Shown: piece after piece, positions 11,595 through 62,956 of the stretch
Layout: every line of letters begins with the position of its first letter
Position numbering within the stretch: position 1 is the stretch's first letter
From: Ovis canadensis
Lineage: Eukaryota > Chordata > Mammalia > Artiodactyla > Bovidae
Direction: 5' to 3'
Length of the DNA stretch: 64,000 nt
Assembly: GCF_042477335.2 (NCBI RefSeq)
Contig: NC_091255.1
Location: 32,776,501 to 32,840,500, forward strand
The notes under the pieces: model-generated
Databases searched by the model: none
The model's input: only the letters and a program-made list of their open reading frames with translations
Told to the model about the DNA's origin: nothing
Made by a program: the position numbers and the translations under genes

Positions 11595-11632
<38 letters not shown>
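11595..11632. repeat. (GT)19 dinucleotide microsatellite
   Basis: A pure GT run on the plus strand, so (CA)n in the presumed TRPV3 transcript. Confidence 0.95.
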
Positions 11633-11634
<2 letters not shown>

Positions 11635-12458
11635 TTTTGTGCACATCTGTATGTACACACTTGAATTAAAAACCCATCACAGAGATCACAGGGACAATGC
11701 AGACTGCCAGCATGAATCATCTGAGCAAAAAACCTAATCCCCTGACACATGCCAACCACAAAGGCAGACTCAAGTTTACCAAAGAACTGTGCCAAAAAAA
11801 TAAAACTGCATAGGAGGACATCTGTGGTCCAGAATCGGAACACTCCAGCTTCAACAGCTCTGATACAATCTCCCGCATGACTTTGAACAAGTCCACTTTT
11901 CTCTTGGAGCTTTGGTTTCCGGGTGTCAAATAAGAGAAATGGTCCTTTTAAACCAATGCTCTTTGACTCATCACCTTCCTTGGAAAACCTGCCTAGGTTG
12001 AGACTGTCTAGGATAAAAGCCTTTGGGGGACACCACTGTCAAGAGGAAGATTCAGTATGGAAAATGGTCCTGCCAGCAAATTTGATCCAGATCCATAGAC
12101 AGGTCTCCATATGCATAAGAAGACAAAGATCCAGTTATTGACTTCTGTCTGTCTAACCTCCCAGCTTTTGTTCAAGTGGGAAGTGAAGAGTTACACAGTT
12201 TTATCCATGCATATCCAAACCAAAACAATTCTGAATTCCCAGCTGCACAGAGTAGAGCGTGGAGCCATGTATCCAAGTTGCTGCCCTTCAAACCAAGACA
12301 TCTATCTGTTCAGGATAAAGGCAAGAAGTTGATTCAAGATACAGGATGCTACTCCCCAGGCTAAAAGGAGCTTCAAGTTCATCTGATGAGGATCTTTAAC
12401 AATATCCCTCATATATGCTCAACCAGCTTCTGCTTAAATATCCCCAGTATCACAACTT

Positions 12459-12577
12459 CCCTTCAGGTCCAGTGTTTAAAACTACACGCTTCCAATGCAG
12501 GGAGTGTGGGTTCAATCCCTGGTTGGCAGTGAAGGTGGCAAATGCTCTGGGGGTGTGGCCAAAAAAACAAACAAACA
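12459..12577 (+). mobile_element. CHR-type SINE fragment
   Basis: A diverged copy: ggtccagtgtttaaaactac...gggttcaatccctggttg...ggtgtggccaaaaaaac. Confidence 0.65.
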
Positions 12578-13124
12578 TAACATCTGAAGAAGTTGCTGGA
12601 CTACATTGAACCATAATCGTTTTCCCTGAAGCTTCCAACTTTGGGCCTAGTTCTGTTCATCTGTTATACATCTGGTCCTCCTGCCTCCGTGATAATCCCC
12701 CTAAATCTTCCCTTCTGCAAGAAACATGCCTAGTCCCTTCCTCCCCTGCTCACACCTGAACCTGGTCTGACCACTACAGCTTGGAGCACTGGGCAGTTCC
12801 CGGGGTCATCTGAGAGTACAGGGGCTGCTGCAGATTGCAAGGCTGCATCTTCGACTCATCTGTCCCTGACCCAGCCCATCAGGGACACCAGGGCCAAGAT
12901 TCTGCCCACCCAGGTAAGCTGGTGCACAGAGCAGCCCAGAGCAGATAAATGGGCCAGGAGTGGACTGCGTGGCCCATGCTCCTTAGTTTGCTTCTAGTCA
13001 AATTAACTAACCAACAGCCAAGTTATCTAAAAGCTGAATGATTTTTGTGTGATTTAAAATTAAAGTTCATGGTTAATATCATTACAATTTCACCTTGAAA
13101 ATCCCACAGGACTGTGATGACCTA

Positions 13125-13261
13125 AAGGGGTGGGATGTGGGGGTGGGGGGCAGGAAGGAGGTTCAAAAGGGAGGGGATACATGTATATTCATGGCTGATT
13201 CACACTGTTGCACAGCAGAAACTAACACAACATTGTAATGCAACTATACTCAAAAAAAAAC
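13125..13261 (+). mobile_element. L1 3' end
   Basis: The artiodactyl L1 tail is seen (ttcatggctgattcacac, gcacagcagaaactaacac, aacattgtaatgcaactat) with an A-rich end; it is strongly 5'-truncated. Confidence 0.7.
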
Positions 13262-13329
13262 ATTCCCACATGAATCTTTCACCAGATAACTGAGTCAGAG
13301 TGGATTTTCTGGTTGTTTAGGTTCCAATA

Positions 13330-13534
13330 GGACTTCTCTACTAGCTCAGATGATAAAGAATGCCCCTGCAATGCAGGAGACCCAGGTTCATTCTCTGGGT
13401 CAGGAAGATCCTCTGGAGAAGGGAATGGCTACCCACTCCAATATTCTTGCCTAGAAAATCCCATGAACAGAGGAGCCTGGAGGGCTACAGTCCATGGGGT
13501 CACAGATACGGACATGACTGATGGACTAACACAC
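13330..13534 (+). mobile_element. Bov-tA SINE
   Basis: Full tRNA head and BovA body, diverged (gacttctctactagctcag at the start, acatgactgatggactaac at the end). Confidence 0.85.
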
Positions 13535-14772
13535 TTGAGTCACCTGGAACATTTCTACTCTCTCCACTTCATCTCTGTCCCCAAACTGAGTAATTTCAGG
13601 GAAGAAAATCAGAGCATGAGAATCTAAAAATAAGCCCCACATCTTGGCTCTTCCTCAGATGCCTTCTCTGCTTCAAAATTCACAGTTAAAAAAAAATATT
13701 GAATACCGTAGCATTTCAGATAGTCTGTAAAATTCCTCCAATGAAAAATACTGATGTGTAAGAGTAACCTCTGAGATTCAAGACCATATAAATAGAGCAG
13801 CTGCTATTTCTGTTTCAGACGAAGCCACTATCCCAGCTTGGAAGCCTGCACTGTGCCAGGGCTGGTACAAGGAAGCCAGCCAAGATCTTTCACCCAGATC
13901 ACAGGCCCTGCCTGGCATGTCTCATGTGGTTTTAAGTATGTAAAGAAAAGCTTTTTGTCCTTGTTCTGGCCACCTTGAGGCCAAGTATATAATACTTACG
14001 TCCAACCCCCAAATCCTAAAATCTATTTCTCAGCTTTTAAAATCACACACTTCATTTGAAGTAATTTTCATTTAAAACTGAAATGTCCTTTCTCTACTGA
14101 AAAGAAAAACCCTGTGTTAATTATGCTTCTGGAATTGTCTCTCAGTTGGAGACAGTCTGAGCCTTGAGTACCAAGGCTACTTATTCCGAGGGTGTTTTCC
14201 TGCTCCCTGAAGATTCCAGAAGCTCATTCCTCCTGGCCCCAGGATACCAGGCTCAGCTCAATCCCCTATACATTCTAGGATCAGATCAAGAGGCCCTTAA
14301 ATTCAGGAGATCCAGTCACAGTAGGGGAGATGGTAGAATATTAGGGCTGGGGCTAGGGGCTGTCAAGACATTGACAAGACATTGTCAAGACATTGAGAGA
14401 AGAAAGACTCCTCTCTGTGCTCCTTGGGTCCCTGTGCCTGCCCTGCCATCCTCTCTCCCAGCCAAGTCGACCTGCAGTTGGTGAACACAGGAGCTTCACC
14501 CAGGATTCAGGGCTCCTGGAACTCCCAAGCTCAGGACTGCTGGCCATAGGTCTTTATAAGCTCTTTGCCAAATAACAAACTCCAGGGTGTTTCCCACTCA
14601 GACAAACTGACAACTGCCCCTTGGTTCAGCTACCCGCTCAGCATGAGGGTGCATTCCTCATCTCTGCAGGTGGAGCCAGGCTCCATTGCTCTGCAAAGGA
14701 CACAGCGCCAAGTCCAGCACCCAGGCTCCAGCATCAGATGGCCCACACGCACGTGAGCTCTGGGTCCTGCTT

Positions 14773-41546
<26,774 letters not shown>

Positions 41547-41693
41547 GGCTGGAACACAATTGCAGTGCAGATGCTCAGGCTGAGGGGACAGGGAGGAGCT
41601 TCAGGGGGGTTTTCAGACCATGTGGCCCCTGCTTACACCCCCTGGGATGGGACACTCATTCTGTCTTTCCAGGATGCCAACCCTGCATAGGGT

Positions 41694-41900
41694 TGACGTC
41701 CCTGTTGGCTCAGATGGTAAAGAGTCTGCCTGGAGTGCAGGAGAGCCGGGTTCGATCCCTGGGTCAGAAAGGTGCCCTGGAGAAGGGCATAGCAACCCAC
41801 TCCAGTATTCTTGCCTGGGAAATCCTGTAGACGGAGGAGCCTGGTGGGCTACAGTCCATGGAGTCACAAAAAGTTGGACACGACTGAGTGACTCACACAA
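41694..41900 (+). mobile_element. Bov-tA SINE
   Basis: gacgtccctgttggctcag head to ggacacgactgagtgactc end, about 150 bp upstream of TRPV3 coding exon 1. Confidence 0.87.
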
Positions 41901-42937
41901 TTGTGCATAGACGGTCCCTGCAGTTTCTCTTGCTCCCTGCTTCAGCACGCCTGCTCCTGGGGGTCCGAGGAGAGCCCATCAGAGCTTCCAGGTAGAGACC
42001 ACCATGCCCTTGACCTCTCTCTAGTCATCTGCCCCAGCCCCACCCATCTCCAGGTAGATTCCTGAGAATTAACTCTGCTTTTTAAATGTCTCAGGATCTG
42101 TGTTCAGAATGCTCCTTGACAGAGCAGGACTGCCACCTCCTTTGTTCTAGACACTATGCTCCTAGTAACACAGCCCAGATCTCTCTGGTTTTTTAATTTC
42201 TCACACCCCTTGTGCTCTCTTGTGCTAACACACAGATCATCTTTCTTCCCTCCCCAAAGCTGAGTGTAACCAGCCTGGTGGCTATCTGTCCGTTGGAGGA
42301 ACCAGCTGAGCCTCACCCAGCTCAGCACAGACTTGTCTCACTGATGCTCATATGGGCTGGACCCTGTGTTGGGCTGGAGGGAGTACTGGAAAGAGGAACT
42401 GATATGTCTTCCAAGGAAACCGAAAGGAACTTAGAGGTTTCTGTGTGGAAGGGGAGGCCTGTCCGGGCAGAGGGGATAGCCTGAGCAAAGACCAAGGGTC
42501 AAGAAAGTTCAACAAGGAACAAGGAGCTGGTATGCCTGGACCCCTGGGCAGTAAGAGGCTTGAGAGCATGTCGGGCCTGGAACAGCAGCAGGAGTTGGCT
42601 GAACCTGAGGGCAGGGGGACGTGAGAGGGATCTGGGTCTTATGGGAGACAGCACGAGGAAGAGGGAGGAGACCAGAGGCCAGGAGGAGGCTGCCGCCAGG
42701 GCCAGCCGGCTGGGGGTGGTGGGCTGGCCATAGAGGAAGAGGCAGACAGGGAAAAGGGTTGTGTGGATAGGAGGTGACTCTGCAGTTAGCTTCAGCCACC
42801 CTCGGAGACACGGAGAGGCCAGAGGGGGTGATTTCTATAAGAAGAGCCCAGTTGGGTGGAGGGGCGCCATGGGTCATCCTGACCCACACAGGAGAGCTCT
42901 CTGGAGGAGGTGTCTGGATTGTGGTGTGTTCAGACTG

Positions 42938-43143
42938 TGTGTATGTCACTCAGTCATGTCCGACTCTTTGCAACCCCATGAACTATAGCCCACCAGGCTC
43001 CTCTGCTCATGGATTTCTCCAGGCAAGAATATTGGAATGGGTTGCCATTGCCTTCTCCAGGGAATCTTCCCAACCCAGGGATGGAACCCAGGTTTCCTGC
43101 ATTGTAGGCAGATTCTTTACCGTCTGAGCCACCAAGGAAGCCT
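42938..43143 (-). mobile_element. Bov-tA SINE
   Basis: Antisense BovA body followed by the tRNA part ending ctgagccaccaaggaagcc. Confidence 0.87.
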
Positions 43144-45499
43144 GATACATAGAATTACACTACTGCAATGATTTTATGTTGTATTTTTAGCCATATACAT
43201 TTTGTTGGAGGCCTGGTTACAGACTGGGTGTTATAAGAGACCACAGTCTTATAAATTAGACAAGATATAAGCAATGGATCGAGTGACACTGACAAAGACA
43301 TAGAGCAGCAGGGAGGCACAAGGCACAGACAAATCTGAAAACAAATTAAAACAGCGATTAATCAGTTTAAGGGGAAGATTTTCCTTCCCCTGGAAAACAG
43401 ATCTAAACCAGTATTTTTTAAGATAGAAACCATAAGATTATAACCACCTCTAGGAGTTCACTCAGTCCCCTATAACTCATCCTTTCTGTTAACAGCTTTA
43501 TGAAGCCATCAGTTTTCCCATTAGAATTATTTGCACTGCTCTGAAAATCTCTCTTATAAATCTTCTTGAAGGGGAGGCATTTTTGCAGAGGCATCAGAGT
43601 GAAACCATAGGTATCTAAAATGACAGAAAGACTTAAGAAGGCACGTTTAAAGCAACCAGGTTACTGCTGATGCAGATATTCTAGAGATTATATGGAATTC
43701 TGCTGTGTGCTGGTAAAGCGTTCAGTCATAATTCCAGTTATTATCTGAAAGTACTGTGCATCACAGCATAACCTGGTTCAGACTGTGGTGAGGTCTAGAA
43801 ATGAGAGAGCCTCATTACCACCCCGCCTCCCCCCCACTAAACATGAGCAGCCCTGAAAGAGGGGAGGAGAAGGGGGTGGGGGCAGGGGGCATCAGCCCTG
43901 GAATGCAGGCACCTTGAGGCAGGGAGCTCCGAGGGGGGGCCTCAGGCATTCCATTAAGAAAGACCCATCAGCACCAGGTCCCTGGCCATATCCACCGTCA
44001 TACCACCTCCATCAGCCCAAAGCGACCTGTGGACAGATGGGGCTAAAGGCTGGGCTGGGCCAACACTGGAAGAGAGGAATGGAGGGCAAGTCTCTTATCC
44101 CTCCGTGAGACTCAGTTTTCCCTTCTGAGAAATGGGCTAAAGGGTCTCCTATGTCTTTCACCTATGACCTCTGGCTGCTCCATCTCCTCTGCCCTGGCCA
44201 GTGAGTGTAGGGCAGTCCCTGCCCAAGCAGGAGAGGGTCAGGAGAACTGTGGCTGGGGAGACTGCAGCAGCTATAATTAGCTGCCTGAGTCACCTCATAA
44301 ACCTGTGTTCTCACCTGCTGGACTCTCGCGGGCCTGGCCCTCCCTCTCTCAGGGATTGGGCTTCCTCACCTGGGAAGTGCCTCCCAAGCCCCAGCACTGA
44401 CTAGAATGGCCTTTCCTGGGAGATGGTGCAGGCCCGGGGCCACAGGGCCCACCCCCATCCCGGGCTTGCTGGCTCAGCCCCTATGAGACACCTGGGCCCC
44501 ATCCCTCTCAGGCTCTGGGGCCTTCTCATCCCATCCTGAGCTCCCATCACACTGCTGCCCTGGAGTTCACATCCCCAGGGCCTGCTAGAGGTGTCAGGAG
44601 CCTCCTTCACCTCTGCCCTAGGCAGCTATGAGTGTCCGCCCTCCCTGAGACCCCCAAACCTCAGTGGAAGGTGCCCACTTCCATCAGAGCCTGTGCTCTC
44701 CCACACTCCCAGTGGCCAAGAGCTCACGTCCAACTTTGCCTCCCCTGCTAGAGGCCCAAGCTTTCTCCCAGTCCCAGCTGAGGCCAATCAGCAAAGGGCA
44801 GGCATGGCCCAGAGGGACCCCTGAGGTCCTCACTCTGGGCCCCCTGGGACCTTGGAGAGCACTCAATACCTGTGCGGCAAAGACTCATCTGGTGAAGTCC
44901 AGGTATGGCAGTGGCTGCCTTGTTCTCAGATCACCGCATGTCCGGGGCCCAGGGCCTACAGCCGAGGTGGCGAGAGGCTCTCATCGTAGTCAGAGGGATG
45001 GCTGGAATGAAGTGTCAGAGGCAGAACTGGCTGGGTCACCTGCCCTTGGTGCCAAGCAGGCCACGCCCACCAGCCACAGCTACAGCGCCTGCCCACCGCC
45101 CACGTGCTCTGCCTGAATCACCCCCACGCCCACAGGGCAGCCTCACCCCAGCCCAGGAGAAGACAGGGAGATGGCAGGTACCCAGACTAAGGGCCTGGTC
45201 CAACTCTCCTCTGGTATTTGATGCCTCACATCACGACCCTCATCACATGTACTTCCCAAGGATGCTGTGAGAAGTCAGAGATCCTGCTGGTAGGAAGGCC
45301 AAATGAACTGAGTGCTCAGGGCCAACCCTGGGAGGCAAGGCCACCACCAAGGGCTGGCCCACTGACCCCACAGTGACCACCTGCAAGGCTTGGTTTCCAT
45401 CCTTCAGAACCTGGGATCAAGTCCCCTTGGAGAGAGAGGAAGTCTCCATTCAACGCTTCCCCGTGGAAATTATGCACCACAGACCTCGGTGTCAGACAG

Positions 45500-45680
45500 C
45501 TTCACCCCTAGACTGTATGACCTTGGGCAAGTCATTTCTCATGAAACTCCATCTCTTCATTGTGAAATGCGCATAGTAAACTCACCTTGCAGAGGTACCA
45601 CAGGGCTTACATGTAACGATACATAGAAAGGGCTAGAACAAGGACCAGAGCACAGAAAGAACTCTGTAAACAATGACAGC
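45500..45680 (+). repeat. MIR element
   Basis: actgtatgaccttgggcaag, catctcttcattgtgaaatg and agcacagaaagaactc follow the MIR core order. Confidence 0.65.
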
Positions 45681-46149
45681 TATGAACAGAACTCTATAAA
45701 CAGTGAATCCTGCATTCAACTGCCAGGCCACCTGCTTCCAAGGCTGGAGCATCAGGGGAGATTCTGAGCCCTCCCTCCCTGCCCAGGCCACAGCTGTGAG
45801 GAGGGTGGAGCAGGGCTGGGGCAGGCCTGACAGTCTCTGCATCACTCAGGAATTACACACCTGTTCCCGCAGGCAAGACAGGACTGGGATGGAGCAGGAA
45901 GTCTCTGCTGACAGGGACAGCGCTGGTGACCCATGTGGCAGGGACTTCCTCGGGTGCTGTGGGGACAAGGCCCTCCATCTCTCATCAACACAACCTGCCA
46001 GGCCTGGGCCGAGGCAGGTCAAGCTTCTGACTATGGGGCAGCAGGACCTGTGGCCAGTGAGGGGCAGAAAAGCTGGATCCATGGCTGACAAGCTTCAGAT
46101 GTGGGTGAAGAGGGGGCCGCTTCTGCAGTTTAAGTCAAGGGGGCCCCAA

Positions 46150-46356
46150 AGCTTCCCAGGTGACCCAGTGGTAAAGAACCTGCCTGCTAATTCAGGACAC
46201 ACAAAAGACACGGGTTTGCTTCCTGGGTCAGGAAATTCCCCCGGAGTAGGAAACGGCAACTGACTCCAGTATTCTTGCCTAGAAAATTCCAAGGACAGAG
46301 GACCTGGTGAGCTACAGTCCAAGGGGTTACAAGGAGTCAGACACGACTGAGCACAT
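46150..46356 (+). mobile_element. Bov-tA SINE
   Basis: agcttcccaggtgacccag head to gtcagacacgactgagcac, followed by a CA-rich microsatellite to about 46381. Confidence 0.85.
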
Positions 46357-46383
46357 GCGCACACACACACGCGCACACACAGC
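46357..46383. repeat. CA-rich microsatellite at a SINE 3' end
   Basis: gcgcacacacacacgcgcac-type run directly after the Bov-tA, a common place for microsatellite birth. Confidence 0.75.
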
Positions 46384-47029
46384 CCAAGCACACATCCCAA
46401 CTTCATCACTCCCTGAAACTCCATTAAAGCCCCAGCTTAGATCAAACATAGTCTGTCCTCTATTACTCCAGTAATTGCCCCTCCTGACTCAGCCCCCACC
46501 CCTTCCAGCTTGCTCCTCCCTGACTGCCTCTGAGCCCTAAGGGTGAAGCTGTTGCCCAACTTGAGGATTTGCATTTTGCCATGTGTGTTAGCACATTTTC
46601 TCAAAGGCCAGACTGGCTAAAATGGCCCCTGTCTCCATCCCAAAGGCAAGCAGTATGCCCAGCATGGAGAAAGGGAGCCCCTCTGCTGTGTGTGGAATAG
46701 GGGCTGGTCTTCATTCAATCCCATTTAATCCAATACATCATGGAAGCCCACACTGGAAGGCCAGGCAAGAAGCCAGGGATCAGTGTAGGGTTCAGAAATG
46801 GGGAAAGTGGTCTCCACCCTCAAGGAGCTGTGAGCCACAAGGGAGCCAGCTCGGGTAGAAAATCTAACCCTACCAAACAAGTTAGAGGACAAAGAGGACT
46901 CAGGCTACTCAGGAGGAGGAAGCGCCTTTAATGGAGGCTGGGGGACGGATTCAGTGAAGAATTTTTGGGTTGGACTTGGAAGGAGGGAGTGATAGGGACA
47001 AAGTAAAAGGACAAAGTAGGTGATTAAAT

Positions 47030-47242
47030 CACTTCCCTGGTGGTACAGTGGTAAAGAATCTGCCTGCCAATGCAGGAGACTCAACAGATGTGGGTTCGAT
47101 CCCTGGGTTGGGAAGATCCCCTGGAGGATATGGCAATCCCCTCCAGTATTCTTGCCTGGAAAATTCCGTGGACAAAGGAGCCTGGTGGGCTACAGTCCAT
47201 GGGTTTACAAAGAGTTGGACACGACCGCAACTGAGCACACAC
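47030..47242 (+). mobile_element. Bov-tA SINE with perfect target-site duplication
   Basis: cacttccctggtggtacag head, BovA body. AGGTGATTAAAT at 47018-47029 recurs at 47243-47254. Confidence 0.92.
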
Positions 47243-47264
47243 AGGTGATTAAATAGTTAATCCC

Positions 47265-47800
47265 ACTAGGGGACTGTAGGTAGAAAAAATATGGGAGACC
47301 CCTACAAATGAATGATTACTCAAGAAAGGTTTGCTTAACCACAAAACAAAGCGGGCTTGCTTAGCAACAAAACCATGCAACAGAAGCGTGAGACATGCCC
47401 GCAAACAATTAAATATTGGTGGCATGAGCCCCACATCCTGCCCAGTGTGCTCAGTAAGCTCGTGATTCCTAGGATATGCTCTCTGTACACATTAAAAACA
47501 ATAATCTGTGGGCCTAGCTTGACCATGTAGGAACAAGAAAATTCCCCTGCTCAACCTGGAGGAGGAGCTGATGATGCAAGCATGATGTCTACTCAAGAAA
47601 GACAAAGAAGTTCTTCTCCTCCTCCCTACTTTTCCTTTTGATTATAAAACTGTAGCCCACTAAGTTCTCGGGGCATGGCATCTCTCGCCCACCAGTCTGT
47701 AAACCTCAGAATTAATCACTTCTTATCTATCACTTTGCCTCTAGCCGAATTCTTTTCTGTGCTGAGACGTAAAGGACCATGGTACCGAAACGACAACTAA
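47265..47800 (+). mobile_element. Possible solo LTR of an endogenous retrovirus
   Basis: A block unlike its surroundings: a TATA-like attataaaac at about 47640, followed by tctctcgcccaccagtctg and cagaattaatcacttcttat then a pyrimidine-rich end, the layout of an LTR U3-R-U5. No internal gag/pol/env is present. The termini and a target-site duplication were not found, so the call is tentative. Confidence 0.4.
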
Positions 47801-48719
47801 TGGTTTCTGAAGGACAGTCTAAACGGATAGAGTCATGGAACAGAGACTTGGAAGCAAGAGACTCAGGCACGTTGAAGGAGTGGTCACAACCTTGGGGAAC
47901 GTCTAAACTCAGCGGGGCATCAGAGATGCTCTGCCAAGTCTGGCTTCTGCCACTGAGTGGCCCCAGGGCACTGAGTCAGCCCTGACCCCTTGAGCAGTTC
48001 TCTTCCCCACATCTTCCAAGCCCTGCAGACATCAGGCCCAGGTTGTGGGCTCGCAAGTATCCCCTTCTCCAGGAAGGAGAAGGGAGAAGAGGATCTCTGT
48101 GGGGTGGGTACAGCCAGGAAGGAACAGACTTCTTAGCCTGTTCTGGGAAATGCCCCATTGGGTGCAGTGAGGAGGGAGCGGGGGACCAGGAGCCAAGCAG
48201 ACCTGCATCAGCAGCCTCAGGCCTGAGTCGACCCACCTGAAGGTCAGTGGAGGGTCTGTCTGTGTCCTGGCGGCCACAACTGTCCCTGGGCTAGCAGAGC
48301 TGAGCAGCCTGCCCATGGGGGATTCTGGGTGGTGGTGACTCATGCTACCTCCGAGTGGTGGAGAGCAGGGGACATGGGAAAAGAGAGAGATCAAGAGACA
48401 GAAACAGGCACAAAAAGATCAGGCTGGTTGCAGGTGTGTCCTCCTTTAAACAATGCAGGTCCACACAAAAGGTTGTAATCATTCATTTTACAAAAGAACA
48501 CCCACAATATCCCTCTAGAACTAAGTCTGAAAGTTGATCCAATTTGCAGAAATTTAAAAATATCTGACATCTACATGTTTTCTGAGGAAGGCCTACAAGT
48601 AAAGCAAGGATTCCCAAACCGAACCAGGAAGCAGAAGGCCGCACGTCTCCCTTCTTACCCGGGGATAGGCTGGCATGCCCCAGCTGGTTCTCTGCCACTC
48701 AGCCTAGCATCACAGTCAA

Positions 48720-48910
48720 GTTCGAGCTTTGGAGTCCAATTTGCCTGGGGTCAGACCCAGGCATTGCTGTTTACTGGCTATGTAACCTTACTAACAGTCC
48801 CAGCCTCAGTTTTCTCATCCATAAAATGGAGCTAATAATAAATCTTCATGGGCTGTTAGGAGGCTTAAAGGATAATGAGCATAAAGCACTTTATATAAAT
48901 ACTCCACGAG
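48720..48910 (+). repeat. MIR element
   Basis: agctttggagtccaatttgc, ctcagttttctcatccataa, and agcataaagcactttatata match the MIR order. Confidence 0.7.
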
Positions 48911-49081
48911 TTCTAGTCAGCAGTATTCCTCCACTGAGCTCGTTTGCTGTGGTCTGGCCAAGGCTCACTTCACACCCAGCCCCTTCATCAACCAGATCCA
49001 GGCTCCTCTGCTGGGCTTGTGTGTGGAGGTGGACGTGCTGCTGCAGAATTTGAGGACGGTGACCCAGGGTTCCCTCTGGGT

Positions 49082-49325
49082 AGACCTCTCACAAAAGGAC
49101 CGAAGCCTGGCCTCAGCTAATGTCATTCTTCATCTTGTGGACCAACACCCCACAAGTTAATGACTGGATAGCTCAGTCATAACAAAACACAGACATATGT
49201 CCACAGACCTCTCACAAAAGCACCGAAGCCTGGCCTCAGCTAATGTCATTCTTCATCTTGTGGACCAACACCCCACAAGTTAATGACTGGATAGCTCATT
49301 CCACACTCCACAGACATAACAAAAC
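49082..49325. repeat. Tandem duplication, 123-bp period
   Basis: The segment starting agacctctcacaaaag at 49082 is repeated at 49205 over about 94 bp with one visible mismatch (ggac/gcac); the spacers then differ by rearrangement. Confidence 0.92.
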
Positions 49326-49547
49326 CCATTGGTGTCTGGGACAGAGTACTTTTCTAGATCATTCCTTCTTAAATTCCAGTCCATAATATAGGGATCCTCA
49401 AAATTTTCCAGAAAGGCCCAGCTTTGCAGCTATTTGCAGGCTATTCAATCTCTTGCAACTGCTCAGCTCTGCATGGTGGCACGACAATGGCCAGATAGGG
49501 TATATAAATGAAAGGCTACATTACTTGAAAAATAAAAGTTTGTTTAA

Positions 49548-49665
49548 GAACTTCTCTGGTGCTCCAGTGGTTAAGACTCCATGTTTTCAAAGCAAGGGAT
49601 GTGGGTTTGATCCCTGGTCAGGGAACAAGGGTCCCACATGCTTCAGGGCACTGGCCAAAAAATTT
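49548..49665 (+). mobile_element. CHR-type SINE
   Basis: gaacttctctggtgctccag...gtttgatccctggtcaggg...gtcccacatgc. Confidence 0.75.
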
Positions 49666-50058
49666 CTTTAAAAGTTTACTACAATAGGTGGCAGACCCAA
49701 TTTGGCCCATGGCCCACAGTTTGCTAACTATGGTAGGAGGAGTGCCCTTACCCACAGGTGACAAGTAAAGCATGACGAGAGGCTCCTAGCCATACAGGGT
49801 TCCACATACAAGCACATGGGTACACACACATGCACACACAGACCACATGGAACCAAAGAGCCGCACTGGCCCAATGACTGACACGCAGTTCACACTTGGT
49901 ATGACATATATGTTTATTTCTGTATTTATCTGATGGATGGCAAGTTGAGTGGAGATGGAAATAGGTACCACTGCAGGCAAGCAGGGACTATGGCCACATA
50001 GATGGAAGATTATTTAAAAAAATTCTTGCCACATGGTTTTGGGACATGGTCCCATACT

Positions 50059-50064
50059 TTTATT
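50059..50064 (-). promoter_or_regulatory. TRPV1: Candidate TRPV1 polyadenylation signal
   Basis: A minus-strand AATAAA about 650 bp after the TRPV1 stop. A second AATAAA lies near 49912-49917. Neither is proven. Confidence 0.3.
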
Positions 50065-50073
50065 TGAACAGCA

Positions 50074-50155
50074 GAGATGGGGGAGCCTGGTGGGCTGCCA
50101 TCTATGGGGTCGCACAGAGTCGGACACGACTGAAGCGACTTAGCAGCAGCAGCAG
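50074..50155 (+). mobile_element. BovA 3' fragment
   Basis: gggggagcctggtgggctgc to gactgaagcgacttagcagc plus AGC repeats; in the presumed TRPV1 3'UTR or flank. Confidence 0.75.
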
Positions 50156-50712
50156 AGCAATATTTTTGGAACTACGATGCATCACATAGAAGGAGGGAGT
50201 CACTCCAGAAACACCTGATTCTGGCAGAGCTGGGAAGAGGGCCAGGTTCCCCCACCTTCTCCAGCTGAGCAACCGTCACCATCCCAGACCACTCTGGACA
50301 GCGGAGATACTAAGCACAATACAGACAGACGCTTGGGCATTTTATCTCAAAGGAAGCATTTTGTTCTCAGAGGTGTTTCCCTGGGCTTCGCTGCCTTTCA
50401 CTCCTAGGAATAGAAAATCAAAGGGGCATTGCATACATGCATGTGGAGACTTCTCATTCGCATGTTTGATAAAGTCAGTAAACCCCAGAAAGCGAGATCC
50501 TTTTGTCTTAGGAGATGCAGCTGGAGACAGCGAAGGTTGGATGACTCTTCCTGGGCATCCAGCAACACCTCCCACAGCTTGTCCAGTAAAGGCTGGGAGG
50601 CGACGCTGGTGGGGCCAGGCTGCTGAGACTCCCTAGAGGCCCCTACATGCCCATCACCAGTGGCAGTGGGGTACCCAAGGCCCACAGGGTGGAGAGCACC
50701 CTGTGCAGCCCC

Positions 50713-62885
<12,173 letters not shown>

Positions 62886-62956
62886 CTGAGGAGGAGGGAC
62901 AGCAGGCCCTGCCCACAGGCACCCGCACAGACAGGACCCCAGGTGCCTGGCGCGCA

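Larger units (their letters stand above)
10945..14772 (-). other. TRPV3: Probable TRPV3 3'UTR
   Basis: There is no intervening gene between the TRPV3 stop codon and the candidate polyA signal. It contains a (GT)19 tract (11595-11632), a CHR fragment (12459-12577), an L1 3' end (13125-13261) and a Bov-tA (13330-13534), so a shorter alternative 3'UTR is also possible. Confidence 0.45.
41549..49900. other. TRPV3-TRPV1 intergenic region and TRPV3 5' flank
   Basis: No further coding exon is recognised. The TRPV3 noncoding first exon and promoter should lie in or near this stretch but no signal fixes them. It contains Bov-tA copies at 41.7, 42.9, 46.2 and 47.0 kb, MIRs at 45.5 and 48.7 kb, an LTR-like block at about 47.3-47.8 kb and a 123-bp tandem duplication at 49.1 kb. 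43.15-45.4 kb shows nothing I can name. Confidence 0.5.
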
